The notes: generated from the letters alone by a model not told the origin. Numbered from the stretch's first letter, positions 8,646 to 19,142 are shown. The stretch is DNA of 64,000 nt from Robinsoniella peoriensis (GCF_000797495.1 NZ_JTGN01000005.1:429107-493106); one strand, 5' to 3'. Numbers and translations are program-made.

Positions 8646-9849
8646 TCATAAATGATATCTTTTTATCCCATGTATAATTATCAAGTACTTTCTTATACGC
8701 TGCTAATCCCTTTTCCCTTACCAGTTCCGGCTTTCTAATACATTCTTCCATTATTTCTGCAAGCTTCATTATGTATTCTTCACGGCTATTCCCAGATATT
8801 AAAAATCCTTCCTGGTCGGTAACCATCAGGGCCGCCCCACCTTGATTTAATGTAATTACCGGTAATCCATGAGAAAAAGCTTCTACTAATACAGTTCCTG
8901 TAGTTTCCCTCAGACTTGGAAATATAAAAAGATCTGCTTTATCGTAATACTTTTGCATGTTTTCATATGATAATTTTCCAGTAAAAATCACTTTTTTATT
9001 TAAATTCTTTTTATTACAGGATTCTTTTAAATAGTCTGACTCCGGGCCATCACCGCACAAAATCACCTGATACTTCAACTCAGAATCCACAATCGATAAG
9101 GCATCTATTAATAGCGAAAGACCTTTTCGGAACACCATACGGCCTGACCATATAAAGGTCATTATTTTTTCTGGCTGATTCGATAATCTTGCTATTCTAT
9201 CAGTCATTAGAACCTTTTCTTTTTCAATTGCCACATCCAGAAGCAAATAGCATTTTTGCTTATTTTTGATATGCGGCAGCAAAAAATCATACGTTTCCCG
9301 GTTGGTAAAAAAAATAGAATCTGCTTTATTAATGGCTCTTTTGTATCTGGGATTGCGAATCGTTATTTTATTAATCAATGATCGAATATCTTCTTCTGCC
9401 CTGTTATGCCTGGTATAATATTTAAGCGGCTTCGGCGTTTGCTGTGCACCGCCGATAGGTCCCAGCAGATAGCGGGTATTTATCTTGTACAGAAATCCTA
9501 TTAAACGAAAATCGCTGGTAGAAACATGATGAATAAGATCAAACTGATATATCTTATGCAGCTTTTTTATCATACTATATGCCGGATACTGCCATAATTT
9601 CTGGTATACCAGAAACCCTTTTCCTGTTTTATAATAGAAATTCATCCAATCCGGTATATCACAATAGAAGAAATGCATATTGGTTATGTTATGCTCTGAT
9701 AAGTATCTTTCAATCTGTGGTTCCCTGTCTTTTCGTGTCACCACATATACCTCATGGTCAGTTCTCATATAAAATGGCCAGAGCCATCCAAGCCCCTCAT
9801 CACTCCCTGCATTGGGTTCACAGGAAAAAGAATAGTATAAGATTCTCAT
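8623..9849 (-). CDS. Glycosyltransferase family 4
   Basis: GT-B fold retaining transferase of 408 residues. The N-terminal half begins MRILYYSFSCEPNAGSDEG. The C-terminal donor-binding half shows WSGRMVFRKGLSLLIDAL (near 233), the GDGPE loop, and the family signature FPSLRETTGTVLVEAFSHGLP (near 315) with its conserved Glu pair. It is encoded in the middle of the EPS operon, seven bases after the GT32-like gene. Donor and acceptor sugars are not deducible. Confidence 0.9.
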   Translation of the reverse strand: MRILYYSFSCEPNAGSDEGLGWLWPFYMRTDHEVYVVTRKDREPQIERYLSEHNITNMHFFYCDIPDWMNFYYKTGKGFLVYQKLWQYPAYSMIKKLHKIYQFDLIHHVSTSDFRLIGFLYKINTRYLLGPIGGAQQTPKPLKYYTRHNRAEEDIRSLINKITIRNPRYKRAINKADSIFFTNRETYDFLLPHIKNKQKCYLLLDVAIEKEKVLMTDRIARLSNQPEKIMTFIWSGRMVFRKGLSLLIDALSIVDSELKYQVILCGDGPESDYLKESCNKKNLNKKVIFTGKLSYENMQKYYDKADLFIFPSLRETTGTVLVEAFSHGLPVITLNQGGAALMVTDQEGFLISGNSREEYIMKLAEIMEECIRKPELVREKGLAAYKKVLDNYTWDKKISFMNEIYKKQ

Positions 9850-9855
9850 CTGGGT

Positions 9856-10599
9856 TTATCTCCTTTTACGTCCGTTATTCCACCTGTCGAATCTATCATG
9901 TCCCATTATTTTCAGAAGCATTTTCTTTAATGCCATTTTGATCGTATCCGATAATTTTTTTTCAAGCCAGGTCCCCATCATGTGATGAATCATATATGTA
10001 TTTTCAGTTTTCCTGATATGTGAATTATCCATGTCATAACCAGTAAAATACTCAACCGGATAAATCTTCATATCGGAATGTATAATCTGTAAGGTATCAT
10101 TGGTCTGTAAACCATACTTCTTTGCCAGCATAGTCAAATGATCATTGATGGGTGTTATGTCCATCGTTCCATCCTCTGACTGAAAATTGCGGGTATGATA
10201 AGTTCTTAAAAACTCTGCTAAAAATGGATGGTGCGGAACCGATGCAATGAATGCTGCCGTTAACAAAGTTTCTGTCACAAATCCGGATACAAAAGTTTCA
10301 TTGTCTAAAATATCATTGAGGGATTTTACTACTTCAACATCCGTATCCAGATAGATACCGCCATAATTACACAACACCTGAACTCTTACATAATCGCTCA
10401 CAAAAGCGTATTTATTGCATTCATAAGCCTGCTTTACATACGCAGGTGCAAGGTGTATCTCAAAATTGTTTTCATTCCACTCTATGATTTGGTATTCCGG
10501 GAGCATTTTTTCCCAGGTACTTATGCAAAATTGTATTAACTTACTTTTTTCTCCTTTACCAAACCAGCAGTAATGCAGTATCTTAGGAATTGTTTGCAT
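9856..10599 (-). CDS. GT32-type (OCH1-like) glycosyltransferase
   Basis: A 247-residue protein that begins with IPKILHYCWFGKGEKS, the hallmark start of capsular polysaccharide GT32 proteins. The DXD motif is seen as GGIYLDTDVEV, with D85 and D87 expected to bind the metal and the nucleotide sugar. A further motif MIHHMMGTW (near 201) is also typical. Likely adds a hexose to the EPS repeat unit. It follows the UDP-xylose synthase gene by seven bases in the same operon. Confidence 0.88.
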   Translation of the reverse strand: MQTIPKILHYCWFGKGEKSKLIQFCISTWEKMLPEYQIIEWNENNFEIHLAPAYVKQAYECNKYAFVSDYVRVQVLCNYGGIYLDTDVEVVKSLNDILDNETFVSGFVTETLLTAAFIASVPHHPFLAEFLRTYHTRNFQSEDGTMDITPINDHLTMLAKKYGLQTNDTLQIIHSDMKIYPVEYFTGYDMDNSHIRKTENTYMIHHMMGTWLEKKLSDTIKMALKKMLLKIMGHDRFDRWNNGRKRR

Positions 10600-10606
10600 A
10601 TCTGTT

Positions 10607-11548
10607 TTACCTCCATGACAAATCCGAAAAATACTGGATCGTTTTTTCCAGTCCTTCTCTTAAGCAGATACCCGGTTCCCATCCCAGTTCTTTTCTCGCC
10701 AGTTCAATCACTGGTTTTCTCTGCATCGGATCATCGGAAGGCAGTGGGTGAAATACCAGTTTCGATTTACTTCCAGTCAGTTCAATCACAAGTTCCGCAA
10801 GGCTTTTAATCGTAAATTCACCCGGATTCCCGATATTTACAGGACCCGTAAATCCTTCGTGGGAATTCATAAGCCTCACCATTCCTTCAATTAAATCATC
10901 TGCATAGCAGAAACTTCTTGTCTGGCTTCCATCTCCATAAATGGTGATATCCTCATCTTTCAGCGCCTGAACTATAAAATTTGATACGACTCTTCCATCA
11001 TTAGGATGCATCCTGGGTCCATATGTATTAAAGATTCTCATAACCTTTATATCTACGTTATGCTGTCTGTGATAGTCAAAAAATAACGTTTCCGCCACAC
11101 GTTTTCCCTCATCATAGCAGGAACGGATTCCGATGGTATTCACACAGCCCCGGTAGCTTTCCGGCTGTGGATGAATCTCCGGATCGCCATATACCTCACT
11201 GGTACTTGCCTGCAGTATTCTTGCATGTACTCTTTTTGCCAGTCCCAGCATATTCATGGCACCCAGTACACTTGCTTTGGTTGTTTTTATGGGATTATAC
11301 TGATAGTGAATCGGACTGGCAGGACATGCCAGGTTGTAAATCATATCTACCTCTGCATACAGGGGATTCACAATATCATGACGTAAAAATTCAAAATTTT
11401 TCTTATCAAACAGATGCTCTATATTTCTTTTGCTTCCTGTAAATAAATTATCTACACAGATTACTTCATGCCCCTCATTTACAAGACGTTCACATAAATG
11501 AGAACCTAAAAATCCTGCTCCTCCTGTTACTAAAATTCTGTTCTTCAA
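10607..11548 (-). CDS. uxs: UDP-glucuronate decarboxylase (UDP-xylose synthase)
   Basis: Short-chain dehydrogenase-type enzyme converting UDP-glucuronate to UDP-xylose with NAD. The 313 residues carry the Rossmann motif [10 protein letters not shown] (8-17), the substrate-binding region [10 protein letters not shown] (about 74-83), [10 protein letters not shown] (114-123) and the catalytic YxxxK as Y145DEGK149. These features match UXS proteins closely. UDP-glucose 6-dehydrogenase, which makes its substrate, is encoded two genes upstream in the same operon, so the pair should supply UDP-xylose for the EPS. A related activity (UDP-4-keto-pentose formation) is a less likely alternative. Confidence 0.92.
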   Translation of the reverse strand: MKNRILVTGGAGFLGSHLCERLVNEGHEVICVDNLFTGSKRNIEHLFDKKNFEFLRHDIVNPLYAEVDMIYNLACPASPIHYQYNPIKTTKASVLGAMNMLGLAKRVHARILQASTSEVYGDPEIHPQPESYRGCVNTIGIRSCYDEGKRVAETLFFDYHRQHNVDIKVMRIFNTYGPRMHPNDGRVVSNFIVQALKDEDITIYGDGSQTRSFCYADDLIEGMVRLMNSHEGFTGPVNIGNPGEFTIKSLAELVIELTGSKSKLVFHPLPSDDPMQRKPVIELARKELGWEPGICLREGLEKTIQYFSDLSWR

Positions 11549-11562
11549 TTTTTATCCTTCTT

Positions 11563-12654
11563 TCAATAAAACTTATTAATGTTAATTCCAACTTTTTTTA
11601 ACAGATAAATGATGAAAAGTACTCCTAAACTCATATTGCATTTCAATAAAATCAATATAATTTTTAATTTGTATCCTCCACCATGCACTGTCAGATTTTT
11701 AATTGCCTCTTCCACACATGGCAATGATAAATATTTATTTAAAAGATAATATGACTTCTTTATCTTTTCTTTTTCTGTAATATTATTCATCAATTCTATA
11801 ATAGATAAAACATTAGATCCGGAATATAATTCAAATATATCTACGCACATCTCAGCCATAACCTCAGACCGGATCCGTTCTCTCGCTTCTGACAGAGCTA
11901 TTTTGTTTTGCAGTAAATTACTTCCCTGTAAAGTTCTCAGAAGCGCACCGCTATTTCTGATATAGTAATAATAGAGCTCTTTATGAATAGAACACATGGA
12001 ACGGGCATGGATGCAAAACTCACAGATAAACATTGAATCTTCATTCAGAATAATTTTTTCATCAAAACGAATATGATGTCTGTCAATAATATCCTTTCGA
12101 AATAAATGCTTCCAGACCATACCTTTTTCTCTTTTCGGATCAATGTCTCCTTTACCATTCCACCTGCTGATACTTAGTTTTGATATTCCTATTAACCGTG
12201 GAAAATAATTTTTCATTATCAATTTATTGGAATTGTATTCATACTTATCTTTTGGCAATACACTTTCTGTTATCCCATCTGGAAATACAGCATAATATCC
12301 AAATGAGACAAGGTCTGACTCCTTTTGTTCAATTAAGGATGATAATATCTTAAGTGCATCTTTATCTATTTCGTCATCAGGATCTGCAAATAAAATGTAT
12401 TTTCCCCTGGCTTGGTCCAAGCCTTTATTTCGTGCTGATGAGACACCACCGTTTTCTTTTTCTATATATATAATTCTCCTGTCTCTTGTCGCGTAATCTT
12501 TACATATAGCAGAAGTGTCATCATCCGATCCATCGTTAACCAATATTATTTCATAATTACGGAATCGATTTTCGATAATACTGTCCAGGCATACATTTAA
12601 ATAGGCGCTCACGTTATAGCACGGAATTATAATACTAAAAAGACACTGTTCCAT
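11563..12654 (-). CDS. Glycosyltransferase family 2
   Basis: A 363-residue GT-A protein with FSIIIPCYNVSAYLNVCLDS (about 6-25), the NDGSDDDT loop (about 40-47), the GGVSSARNKGLDQARG acceptor/donor segment and FADPDDE as DXD region (near 92). The C-terminal third is helical and poorly conserved, typical for capsule glycosyltransferases. It lies between uxs and ugd. The nucleotide composition is again AT-rich compared with ugd and uxs. Substrate unknown; xylose transfer is possible given its neighbours but is only a guess. Confidence 0.88.
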   Translation of the reverse strand: MEQCLFSIIIPCYNVSAYLNVCLDSIIENRFRNYEIILVNDGSDDDTSAICKDYATRDRRIIYIEKENGGVSSARNKGLDQARGKYILFADPDDEIDKDALKILSSLIEQKESDLVSFGYYAVFPDGITESVLPKDKYEYNSNKLIMKNYFPRLIGISKLSISRWNGKGDIDPKREKGMVWKHLFRKDIIDRHHIRFDEKIILNEDSMFICEFCIHARSMCSIHKELYYYYIRNSGALLRTLQGSNLLQNKIALSEARERIRSEVMAEMCVDIFELYSGSNVLSIIELMNNITEKEKIKKSYYLLNKYLSLPCVEEAIKNLTVHGGGYKLKIILILLKCNMSLGVLFIIYLLKKVGININKFY

Positions 12655-12687
12655 AATCCATAGCTCCTTTAATCCACAGAAATGAAA

Positions 12688-14019
12688 TCAATTTTTCCCC
12701 ACCCCAATCTGATAATATGTAAATCCAAGCTCTTCCACCGCTTTCTTCTCATACTGATTTCTGCCATCGAAAATAACCGGAGTTTTCATTCTCTTCAGCA
12801 TCTCCTGAAAATCAGGTGAGCGGAATTCTTTCCACTCGGTTATCAGCAGCATGGCATCCACATCCACTAGTGCAGAGTATTTGCTTTTCACATATTCCAC
12901 ATGGGAGTTATCTTTCAGATAACAGGTTCGGGCTTCGTTTTCCGCCTTTGGATCATAAGCCTTAATCTTCGCACCTCTTTTTGTCAGTTCCGAAATAATG
13001 GTAATGGATGCCGCTTCCCGCATATCATCTGTCTCCGGTTTAAAAGACAGCCCCCATACGCCAAAACATTTATCACTCAGATCTTCACCAAAATAATCTG
13101 CCACTTTCTGTACCAGGACTTTTTTCTGCATAAAATTGACCTCTTCTACCGATTTTAAAAGGGATGCCTGATATCCGGACTCTTCTGCTGTGCGGATCAA
13201 TGCCTGCACATCCTTTGGAAAACAGGAGCCGCCATAGCCGCAGCCGGGATAAATGAAACTGTAGCCGATCCTGGAATCACTGCCGATCCCAAGCCTGACA
13301 TGATTCACATCCGCACCCACCAGTTCACAGATATTAGCCATTTCGTTCATAAAGCTTATTTTAGCCGCCAGCATGGAATTGGCTGCATATTTCGTCATCT
13401 CTGCACTGGCAATATCCATACAGATAAAATTATTGGTGTTCAGTACATAATGCTTGTAAAGTTCTTTCATCATGGAAAAGGCATGTTCATTATCTGCACC
13501 TATAACGATTCTGTCCGGGCGCATGGTATCTGCTATGGCATTACCTTCTTTTAAAAATTCAGGATTGGAGATTACATCAAATGTCAATTCCAGACATCGT
13601 TTATCCAATTCTTCCTGGATTTTTTTCCGTACCTTTCCTGCCGTTCCCACCGGAACTGTAGATTTATCTATAACAAAGACGTGGTTCTCCATATATTTTC
13701 CAATGGATGCCGCCACGGAAAGCACGTATTGCAAATCTGCACTTCCATCTTCACCCATTGGCGTTCCAACTGCAATAAAACAGATTTTAGATTTTTGAAT
13801 TGCTTCCTGCAGCGATGTTGTAAAACTAAGGTGCCCCAGTTCTAAATTCCGGACTACAATTTCTTCTAATCCAGGTTCATATATTGGAATGGTTCCATTT
13901 TGCAGGTTTTTAATTTTGACTGCATTGGTATCCACGCATACTACTTCATTTCCCATTTCAGACAGACATGCCCCTGTTACCAGCCCCACATACCCTGTCC
14001 CAATGACGGTAATTCTCAT
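12688..14019 (-). CDS. ugd: UDP-glucose 6-dehydrogenase
   Basis: NAD-dependent four-electron oxidation of UDP-glucose to UDP-glucuronate, the entry step for uronic acid and xylose precursors. The 443-residue length is standard. Motifs visible are the NAD-binding GTGYVGLVTGACLSEMG (7-23), VGTPMGEDGSAD (84-95), VPVGT (123-126 region), EFLKEGNA (154-161) and the catalytic Cys in GYGGSCFPKD (C266). Genetic linkage with uxs indicates a UDP-xylose branch in addition to possible direct use of glucuronate. Confidence 0.96.
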   Translation of the reverse strand: MRITVIGTGYVGLVTGACLSEMGNEVVCVDTNAVKIKNLQNGTIPIYEPGLEEIVVRNLELGHLSFTTSLQEAIQKSKICFIAVGTPMGEDGSADLQYVLSVAASIGKYMENHVFVIDKSTVPVGTAGKVRKKIQEELDKRCLELTFDVISNPEFLKEGNAIADTMRPDRIVIGADNEHAFSMMKELYKHYVLNTNNFICMDIASAEMTKYAANSMLAAKISFMNEMANICELVGADVNHVRLGIGSDSRIGYSFIYPGCGYGGSCFPKDVQALIRTAEESGYQASLLKSVEEVNFMQKKVLVQKVADYFGEDLSDKCFGVWGLSFKPETDDMREAASITIISELTKRGAKIKAYDPKAENEARTCYLKDNSHVEYVKSKYSALVDVDAMLLITEWKEFRSPDFQEMLKRMKTPVIFDGRNQYEKKAVEELGFTYYQIGVGKN

Positions 14020-14104
14020 AACCGGTTCCTCCGTATTTCAGTAATTTTCAGATTTGTACTTCTTCTATATGTATTATTCTTTTTGATATTTTCCTGTCTG
14101 CTGC

Positions 14105-15217
14105 TCACCTGTCATTTTCAATGGTTTCTAATACAATCCCGGCAATGGTATCCCAGGAATATTTCTTTATGTACTCTTCCTGATGACTGGTCACGTAATT
14201 TTTGATTTCTGCATTATTTAACAGCCGGTGCATTTTACCAGCCAGATCCAGGGGGTTCTCTTCATCAATGAGATACCCGTTTTTCCCCTCTGTAATAATT
14301 TCTTTCATAGAAAATGCATTTCGGGCTATGCAGGGAAGCCCAAAGATCAATGCTTCTGCGAAAACGATACCAAAAGGTTCTGACCGTGATGGCATAACAA
14401 AAATATCACAAAGATTATAATATTCCGCCAGCTTTTCAGGCCTCATCAATCCAAGATACTTCACTCCGTCGGGTATTTCTCCCGGCAAAGGCCACGTTTC
14501 AGGACCTGCTATATAAAGTTCTGCATCCGGCATCTTTTCCTTTTTTAATATCCGAAATGCCTCAAGTACCACTTCTCCGCCTTTTCGCTGGAATTCTTTT
14601 CCTACAAATAAGATCTTATTGGACTGCTTTCTTGAGCGGTCAATGCTGGAAATATCCACATTGCATCCCCCGCCGATTGCATGGACTTTCCCCGGATCTA
14701 CTCCCGTGTTGCTGACCAGGTCGTCCACAAGCCATTGTCCCATAGTAAAAATCCCTTTACATTTTTTATAGAACTCCACTGCCTTATCCCTTCTCACTTT
14801 CATGACTTCGGCGGAAGTGTTCGGCGGCATCGCAGTATATTTTAAAATCGGGCTTTGCGCCTGGTACAGCCGGTAAAGGTAATCATCTGATAAATCGATA
14901 TAGATATATGTATTTTCGGTTACTTTCGTATCATATTCCCGATACATAAAATAACGGTTTTGGGGAATAACCTTCAGGTTTTCATTCAGGCATTTTTCTC
15001 CCCAGGCAATATCATCTAACCGGTAATCTGAATGTCTTAAAAGTTTGTTCGCAGCACGGGAAAGGAAAAGCCGCTCCCTGCTCCTGTTCTTCAGGCAGTA
15101 AGCGCTGTCTGTGACTGCTTCCGACTGCTTTCTCATAGCTTCGAATAAACCATAAGGAATTCCGGACCAATCCATTACCGGGTTATCCGTCCATTTCCAG
15201 ATATGTTCAATGTTCAT
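14105..15217 (-). CDS. Glycosyltransferase family 4
   Basis: A 370-residue GT-B protein. The N-terminal part (MNIEHIWKWTDNPVMDWSG) is unusual, while the C-terminal half has clear GT4 features: ILFVGKEFQRKGGEVVLEAF (near 203), YIAGPETWPLPG, and the signature MPSRSEPFGIVFAEALIFGLP (near 277). The FGI glutamate-containing loop points to a retaining transferase. The gene overlaps the flippase gene start region by 11 bases. An 85-base gap with a weak poly-T run follows before ugd. Substrate unknown. Confidence 0.88.
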   Translation of the reverse strand: MNIEHIWKWTDNPVMDWSGIPYGLFEAMRKQSEAVTDSAYCLKNRSRERLFLSRAANKLLRHSDYRLDDIAWGEKCLNENLKVIPQNRYFMYREYDTKVTENTYIYIDLSDDYLYRLYQAQSPILKYTAMPPNTSAEVMKVRRDKAVEFYKKCKGIFTMGQWLVDDLVSNTGVDPGKVHAIGGGCNVDISSIDRSRKQSNKILFVGKEFQRKGGEVVLEAFRILKKEKMPDAELYIAGPETWPLPGEIPDGVKYLGLMRPEKLAEYYNLCDIFVMPSRSEPFGIVFAEALIFGLPCIARNAFSMKEIITEGKNGYLIDEENPLDLAGKMHRLLNNAEIKNYVTSHQEEYIKKYSWDTIAGIVLETIENDR

Positions 15218-16760
15218 ATTCTTCTTCCTCTTTCTGTCTTTTCCATGGCTTTCTCTTCATAATAGCGGTCACTCTGCCAAACTCCGGTCTGTTGCGGAAT
15301 ACAATCACATACAGCAAATTTGGTATGATCAGACATATTCCCGCCTGCCCTAAGAATGAAACTACAGATCCCGGGGTAGAAATCAATTGGCATAGTAAGT
15401 AAGTACACAGGGCAGCTGTCACAGTTATAAGCAGCTGTTTCAATAAATCCCAATAGTACTCCATGGAACTTCTTTTTAAAACAATGTTGTAAAATACCTT
15501 CAGCTCCCATGGATAAGATATAAACAGGGATATGAAGATTGTGGAAAATAAAATCCCATTGATTCCAAATATATTTACCAGTACAACATCTAAAATCAAA
15601 TTCAAAATTACGGTAACCGGGGGTCTGAACCGATCTTCATACCAGACGCCTGCCGCATCTCTGTATACTGTTACAATCTTCCTGACATAGCTGATATAGA
15701 AATACAAAACGCATAAAATGACCGTATCCATTCCAAACAGCCGGTCTTGTCCCACCCATAACCACATAAAACTCTGATACAGACAGAGCAGGCAGATGGC
15801 ACACCATCCGCACAGCCAGTGATTAATAAAGATCAACATTTTATAATCCTGGTAATTCTTTTGCAAAGACTCTGTTTCCAGGCTGTTTCCCACGCCTGCA
15901 GTCAATGAATTATGAAATATGGTCAGCATACTTCCTACTGCAAACAGGATATAATAATAATTGTTGAATTTACCCAGAATCAGAAGTCCCAAAAAACTGG
16001 AAATCACTATATTATCTACCGAAACCAAAGCAGTACCGCCTAAACGATAACAAATTAATCCTAAAAGCTTCTGTTTCATCCCCGACCTGATATCAGCCGA
16101 TACCTTTCCCCTGCAAAAATACCGCGGATACATTTTTCTGACGGCAACCGCTGTGATTACATTTATCAAAATAGTACAAACAGGCGTTAATATTACATAG
16201 ATGTAATAATTCTTAAATAAAATCAAAACAGCTGCCTGCACCAGATATATCCCCACGTATACAAATAGAGATATTTTACTTGACACATCATTTCTTTGAT
16301 GTGCAGCCAGTAAACATGCTTTATATCCCCAGAAAAAATAGCCGAAAACCGCATTAAAGAGGAATACCAGATACAAAACGTATATATTAATATCCCGGGG
16401 CCAGGCACCATGAATCAGGTGTTCCATAAATGGCATAATCGCTATTCCCAACAGCAGCATCGCTGCGCCAACAAAATAGTAAAATTTGCGGAACAGGTTT
16501 AATAACGAACAAATCGTGTCTTCATCACCGGAAGCAATCGGTTTGTACATATAATAGACAATGGCTCCGCCAAATCCTAATTCCGCAAAGTTTAAAACAC
16601 TAAAAATAGAAGTAAACAGGCTATTTAACCCAATATATTCTTCGCCCAGAATATAAAGCATTACCGTTCGGATTACAAAAGGAAGCAGCATCATAACAAG
16701 TGTATTAATAACCCCGTAAAAAGTACTTCTGACAAAATTTTTTGTTCTTTCCATTTTCAT
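15207..16760 (-). CDS. wzx: Oligosaccharide flippase (Wzx-type)
   Basis: A 517-residue integral membrane protein with 12-14 hydrophobic segments in the pattern of MATE/MOP superfamily polysaccharide flippases. The first helix pair (MLLPFVIRTVMLYILGEEYIG) is typical of the family in Bacillota. It would move the undecaprenyl-pyrophosphate-linked repeat unit across the membrane. The polymerase gene directly upstream overlaps its start by four bases, and the two are co-translated. Identity as Wzx rests on the membrane pattern and on the operon context. Confidence 0.88.
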   Translation of the reverse strand: MKMERTKNFVRSTFYGVINTLVMMLLPFVIRTVMLYILGEEYIGLNSLFTSIFSVLNFAELGFGGAIVYYMYKPIASGDEDTICSLLNLFRKFYYFVGAAMLLLGIAIMPFMEHLIHGAWPRDINIYVLYLVFLFNAVFGYFFWGYKACLLAAHQRNDVSSKISLFVYVGIYLVQAAVLILFKNYYIYVILTPVCTILINVITAVAVRKMYPRYFCRGKVSADIRSGMKQKLLGLICYRLGGTALVSVDNIVISSFLGLLILGKFNNYYYILFAVGSMLTIFHNSLTAGVGNSLETESLQKNYQDYKMLIFINHWLCGWCAICLLCLYQSFMWLWVGQDRLFGMDTVILCVLYFYISYVRKIVTVYRDAAGVWYEDRFRPPVTVILNLILDVVLVNIFGINGILFSTIFISLFISYPWELKVFYNIVLKRSSMEYYWDLLKQLLITVTAALCTYLLCQLISTPGSVVSFLGQAGICLIIPNLLYVIVFRNRPEFGRVTAIMKRKPWKRQKEEEEYEH

Positions 16761-18007
16761 TGCTGTCTTCTCTCCAGTCTGTAGCTTCGCCTGACTACGA
16801 TTAAAATTGTGATCATCATAAAGTACATCAGGTAACAGGTGCTGTCGTACAGTGGATTTCCGGTAAATCCATATACCCCAAAAACGAACTGGCCTGTAAT
16901 GGAAAATCCGATCAGATCTCTTCTGCTGCTGTTCTCCCTAAAAAATCGTATGAACAGATGCACAGAAGAGAACAGACAGATTAACTGTACCGATACAAAA
17001 CAAACTACGCCGGTAATCCCTGTCTCACAAAGTAATTGTAAGTATATATTGTGCACCTGAGATGTATTTTTAAATAAGGTAAAGTTCTGCTTAAACTCTC
17101 CCCATCCTATCCCAAACAACTTTGTATATGCAGATTCTCCCCACAATTTCCACGCAACAGCGTGAATATCGTTCCGGCTGTTTGATATATCTTTTTGCTC
17201 CGAAAAATTGACCAGAGTTTCAATAATTCTGCCAATTGCATTTTCATTTCCATATGCTCTGTAAAACCAAATACTAAATCCTGCAAGGAAAATCACTAAA
17301 ATCGGTAATAATAGAATACGTCGCATTCTTATCTTCTGATTACAATTGATAAAATAAACTAACATACATAATACAAGTGCAATTAACATGATGGTTCTTT
17401 TGTCCGTGAACACAAGTGCAGTAAAACAAAAAATAACAGACAGCATATAACCAACAGAGTTCTTTCCATTTTTGCAGAATAAAAATGCACCTATCCCAAA
17501 AACAATGATGTACGCTGACAGCGAAATACTCAGTGCCATTCCCCCGGCATCATAATTCCATGTTCCAAGAATACGCCAGGCAAATTTAACATACACCGGA
17601 TAAACAAATTGCTGCAGTATCACAAAAAAAGCTTCAATCAACGCCCGGAGTTTCATATATAAAATAATGCCGTCAAACCTTCTTGCCGGTTCGTTAACTG
17701 CAAATATGCCTGACAGGGAAACAACATACCCAAGAATATCAATAAGTAAAAAGTCCGGGGTATGTATCAGATAATTGAAAAGCGGAAAAATTCCAATTAA
17801 TATTCCCCAGAGAATATTAATATAGTTAAAATTGATCTGACGGCTTCTGATGATATAAACAATAAAAGCAATCAGAGTCATGGCATAGCTGTAATTCATA
17901 TATCTTCCGATGGAAGAAGACAGCAAAGTAAGCATCCAACAGACTGTAAAAAAACTCCAGGCATCTGTTTTTATGTTTTGTCCTGTCGTATTTTTTAAAC
18001 TAAGCAT
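16757..18007 (-). CDS. wzy: O-antigen/EPS polymerase (Wzy-type)
   Basis: A 416-residue protein with about 11 membrane segments and one large outer loop. The loop contains GIGWGEFKQNFTLFKN and the short VHNIYLQLLCETG stretch, which resembles the histidine-containing motif of Wzy/WaaL family proteins. It is expected to polymerise repeat units at the outer face of the membrane. It overlaps the upstream pyruvyl transferase gene by eight bases. Wzy proteins diverge so far that identity depends on topology and context. Confidence 0.85.
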   Translation of the reverse strand: MLSLKNTTGQNIKTDAWSFFTVCWMLTLLSSSIGRYMNYSYAMTLIAFIVYIIRSRQINFNYINILWGILIGIFPLFNYLIHTPDFLLIDILGYVVSLSGIFAVNEPARRFDGIILYMKLRALIEAFFVILQQFVYPVYVKFAWRILGTWNYDAGGMALSISLSAYIIVFGIGAFLFCKNGKNSVGYMLSVIFCFTALVFTDKRTIMLIALVLCMLVYFINCNQKIRMRRILLLPILVIFLAGFSIWFYRAYGNENAIGRIIETLVNFSEQKDISNSRNDIHAVAWKLWGESAYTKLFGIGWGEFKQNFTLFKNTSQVHNIYLQLLCETGITGVVCFVSVQLICLFSSVHLFIRFFRENSSRRDLIGFSITGQFVFGVYGFTGNPLYDSTCYLMYFMMITILIVVRRSYRLERRQQ

Positions 18008-19142
18008 TGAGTGCCCCCTCTAAAAATTGAAAAGACAACTTCTGCAATTCCTTTAATCTATTTTTTACAGCCAGGTAATCAATTCCGTCTTTATCAAAAG
18101 TATACGTTTCTTTTCGCATATCCCACAGGTTGTTCGAAAGTTTAAGCGAATCTAACAGATCGTACATACGACTTTCCTGATGAACTCTTGGAATGGTTAA
18201 AAACCGTTTTTCAAATATAATGGAAAATACCGTTCCGTGAAACGAGTTGGTCACGATATAACTGGCATTTTTGATATATCTGAGAAATTCCTCCGGAGAA
18301 CAATACTTATCCACATATTTAATATTTTTCAATCTGGTAACCCCTGGAAAAATATCCACAATACTATAACCGTATTTTTCTCTCAAACATTCAACTGCCC
18401 GGTCCAGTTCCTGTGAATATTCCAACCCATACATCAGGATATAGGGTTCCTTTATATCAGACGGTTTTATAAATCCCAGCCATTGTTCTTTTGTTAACAG
18501 TAATGTGGGATCCAGTACGGTAACAACCTGAGCGGCACCCAGTCTGTGCATCTGTTCCTCCAGGCTTTTTTCCCTTACCGATACCGCCTTAAAATCTTTC
18601 GTCAATGATATGATTTTTTTAATATAGGTGTCGTCTCTTGCCCCGCCAATACTGGCTCCGTATGCTATTTTTTTGTGGCTTTCCGCGACAAAGCTTAAAA
18701 AATAACCTTTGTCAAACTTGTCCATGGTATAATAATTGTTCCATACCTGATCGCTGCCAGTGATATAATAATCACAGTCCGGATAATTGTCTTTTAACTC
18801 CCGGTAAGAGTGGTAATAAGGTGTTACCACTAAATATTTATGGACAAAATCTTGAAAGCCATCATGCTTCCTCTTCCGTCTGAAATAAAAAACATTGCTT
18901 AATGCAGTTTTACCCATTCCGGCTAAAATCCGGAATTTTGTCACAACTCCATGATTGCCATAGTAATGTATCCGCAGTTTCCGGTATCTGACCGGACTGT
19001 TATATATCGGCCATGATTTCTGATAATTCAAAAAAACCACCTCATGCCCCTGCTTTTTTAAATGTTCATTCAGCGCCACGGCCTGAAGAGCTCCACCATA
19101 GTTAATGGATTTATGTAATGTTACTACTCCTATTTTTGCCAT
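18000..19142 (-). CDS. Polysaccharide pyruvyl transferase family protein
   Basis: A 380-residue protein of the CsaB/WcaK family, which add ketal pyruvate (or in some members transfer a phosphate-sugar) to polymer sugars. The start KIGVVTLHKSINYGGALQAVALNEHL is typical, as are YYITGSDQVWN (about 132-142), SYIVTNSFHGTVFSIIFEKRF (near 291), and YGASIGG. The His in NSFHG is the conserved active-site residue of the family. It suggests a pyruvylated, therefore negatively charged, EPS. Its start lies inside the last 32 bases of the upstream GT4 gene. Confidence 0.85.
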   Translation of the reverse strand: MAKIGVVTLHKSINYGGALQAVALNEHLKKQGHEVVFLNYQKSWPIYNSPVRYRKLRIHYYGNHGVVTKFRILAGMGKTALSNVFYFRRKRKHDGFQDFVHKYLVVTPYYHSYRELKDNYPDCDYYITGSDQVWNNYYTMDKFDKGYFLSFVAESHKKIAYGASIGGARDDTYIKKIISLTKDFKAVSVREKSLEEQMHRLGAAQVVTVLDPTLLLTKEQWLGFIKPSDIKEPYILMYGLEYSQELDRAVECLREKYGYSIVDIFPGVTRLKNIKYVDKYCSPEEFLRYIKNASYIVTNSFHGTVFSIIFEKRFLTIPRVHQESRMYDLLDSLKLSNNLWDMRKETYTFDKDGIDYLAVKNRLKELQKLSFQFLEGALNA

